From FEN-1297 sp963710735 (lineage in GTDB: Bacteria; Bacteroidota; Ignavibacteria; Ignavibacteriales; Ignavibacteriaceae), in NCBI GenBank assembly GCA_963710735.1, contig CAVQBN010000006.1, positions 372,001 through 436,000 of the forward strand: DNA of 64,000 nt, written 5' to 3'. Shown here one piece after another: positions 62,862 through 64,000 of the stretch. The position numbers and the translations under genes were made by a program. The notes beneath the pieces are model-generated. The model was not told the origin of the DNA and made no database searches. It saw only the letters and a program-made list of their open reading frames with translations. Position 1 is the stretch's first letter; each line of letters opens with the position of its first letter.

Positions 62862-63114
62862 GTTCCATATTGGCTAAAAAATTAAATAAAGCTGATAATA
62901 ATCGATTTATAATTTACTAAAAAATGATGATAAGAATTTTACAAATTTTAATGTCGTAAAAAATTTAATTGTTAAAATTTCAATTGAATCTTTCATTATT
63001 CGAATGTAATAATTTATAAATAAATTGTTAGGAAATTTGTATCCTGGAAATTCGTTTTTTATCGTAATCAATAATAATTATATTAGCTCAATCAAATTTA
63101 GGTTTAATATACAG

Positions 63115-63630
63115 GTGCATAAAAAAAGCATTTTAATTTTTCTCCCTTCTTTGCATTTTAGCGGTGCAGAATTCTTTACAATTAAAAGAATTCTGGAAGA
63201 AAACAACATAAATACATTTATTGCCTCGGATTCAAATTTTTTGTGTGTAAGTGAGACCGGTCAAAAGGTTAAAGCGGATGTAAGCCTGTTTAATATTCAT
63301 GAAAATAATTTTGCGGGGATTGTTTTTATCGGCGGTTCCGGCGCTAGAAATTATTGGGATAATTCACTGCTTCATAAAACAGCGGTTAGATTTAATAAGT
63401 CTAAAAAAATTATAGCTGCTATCTGCAGTGCACCTGTAATTTTAGCTAAAGCCGGTGTTTTAAACGGCATTACCTCAACATGTTTTTATGAAGGCAGAAT
63501 GGAGCTAATTAACCGCGGCATTGATTATAAAGATACGCCGGTAATTCTTAAAGGAAATATTATTACGGCAAACGGCCCTAATTCAAGCAGCATTTTTGCT
63601 GAATCAATAGTTGAATTATTAAGCCGGTAA
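63115..63630 (+). CDS. DJ-1/PfpI family protein
   Basis: About 172 residues from GTG 63115; an upstream TTG start at 63025 adds a 30-residue stretch that lacks family likeness and has no good ribosome binding site. The domain shows ILIFLPSLHFSGAEFFTIKR, GIVFIGGSGARNYWD, and the nucleophile elbow IIAAICSAPVILAKAGVL (Cys in AICSAP), the mark of the DJ-1/PfpI/YajL group. Proposed activities include deglycase and chaperone functions; none can be assigned. It ends 20 bases before ispG. Confidence 0.88.
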   Translation: MHKKSILIFLPSLHFSGAEFFTIKRILEENNINTFIASDSNFLCVSETGQKVKADVSLFNIHENNFAGIVFIGGSGARNYWDNSLLHKTAVRFNKSKKIIAAICSAPVILAKAGVLNGITSTCFYEGRMELINRGIDYKDTPVILKGNIITANGPNSSSIFAESIVELLSR

Positions 63631-63649
63631 ATTTAATAATGAAATAAAA

Positions 63650-64000
63650 ATGTTAGATAATTTCAAAGATATTAAGACATATTGCAATAGTTTAACGAGA
63701 TATTCACGTTATAAAACGAGAGAAGTAAATATCGGAGATATTCCTATGGGAGGGAATAATCCAATTCGTATCCAATCCATGACAACTACCAATACGATGG
63801 ATACAATTGCAACTGTTGAGCAGACAATAAGAATGGTAGAATCAGGTTGTGAATATGTACGAATTACCGCACCAAGTAAATTAGAAGCACAAAATTTAGC
63901 GGAAATAAAAAAGGAATTGCACAAACGGGGTTGTAAGGTTCCATTAATTGCAGATATTCACTTTACACCCAACGCTGCTGAAATTGCAGCAAGAATAGTT
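63650..64000 (+). CDS. ispG: 4-hydroxy-3-methylbut-2-enyl diphosphate synthase, truncated by the window end
   Basis: The ATG at 63650 opens a frame of 117 codons still open at 64000. The start matches IspG of the long (Bacteroidota/plant) type: RYKTREVNIGDIPMGGNNPI, RIQSMTTTNTMDT, VEQTIRMVESGCEYVRITAP and PLIADIHFTPNAAEIAARIV. IspG is a [4Fe-4S] enzyme of the MEP isoprenoid pathway; its cluster-binding C-terminal part is outside this window. It may share a transcript with the DJ-1-like gene. Confidence 0.95.
   Translation, partial: MLDNFKDIKTYCNSLTRYSRYKTREVNIGDIPMGGNNPIRIQSMTTTNTMDTIATVEQTIRMVESGCEYVRITAPSKLEAQNLAEIKKELHKRGCKVPLIADIHFTPNAAEIAARIV

Noticed and set aside
1..64000. CRISPR array, prophage, insertion sequence or transposase
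   Set aside because: No evenly spaced direct repeats, no phage structural genes and no transposase sequence found in any frame.

Overview
The window (about 64 kb, AT-rich, densely coded on both strands) looks like the chromosome of a member of the Ignavibacteria/Melioribacter branch of the Bacteroidota-Chlorobiota group. The main clues are a type IX secretion C-terminal sorting domain with the NYPNPFNPST signature on a secreted amidase (46.5-49.1 kb), a decayed copy of the same domain at 34.3 kb, an ECF sigma/anti-sigma operon with two DUF4252 genes, and a fused transaldolase-glucose-6-phosphate isomerase. The taxonomic call is inference from these families; there is no rRNA or tRNA gene in the window.

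Layout. 0-8.6 kb: ECF sigma operon, MFS exporter, small secreted and hypothetical proteins, gene fragments. 8.8-22.5 kb: acyltransferase-like membrane protein, CBS and BON proteins, a GH15 glucoamylase, a site-2 protease with CBS domains, a HAD-gnd-zwf operon and a large UPF0182 membrane protein. 22.5-28 kb: intergenic repeats, a frameshifted Rieske/FAD oxidoreductase and a sugar ABC importer without its ATPase. 28-35 kb: small accessory genes (sugar-phosphate transferase, Crp-type regulator with quinone reductase, methyltransferase, PEP-mutase-like enzyme, cupredoxin). 35.5-40 kb: a second zwf and a transaldolase/PGI fusion broken by a frameshift. 40-50 kb: isochorismatase-like hydrolase, L-2-hydroxyglutarate oxidase, YceI, TrpB2, the T9SS amidase, a DUF2156 protein. 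50-57 kb: an orphan PduT/PduS bacterial microcompartment pair, rubrerythrin, ferrochelatase, CorA, geranylgeranyl-reductase-like protein with ferredoxin. 57-61 kb: an unrecognised three-gene group. 61-64 kb: dnaG, a DJ-1/PfpI protein and the start of ispG.

Carbon metabolism is the main theme: glucoamylase, two glucose-6-phosphate dehydrogenases, 6-phosphogluconate dehydrogenase and a transaldolase/PGI fusion give alpha-glucan breakdown and the oxidative pentose phosphate route in two separate clusters. The best candidate for an undescribed system is at 56957-60727: a predicted membrane-anchored Lon-like (S16) protease whose C-terminal part, outside the cytoplasm, carries a DxNxDG repeat-type motif, followed in the same direction by two cytoplasmic proteins of unknown family. 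Four single-base frameshifts at A homopolymers (two of them in that protease gene) break otherwise intact reading frames; they may be sequence errors and matter for anyone using this annotation.
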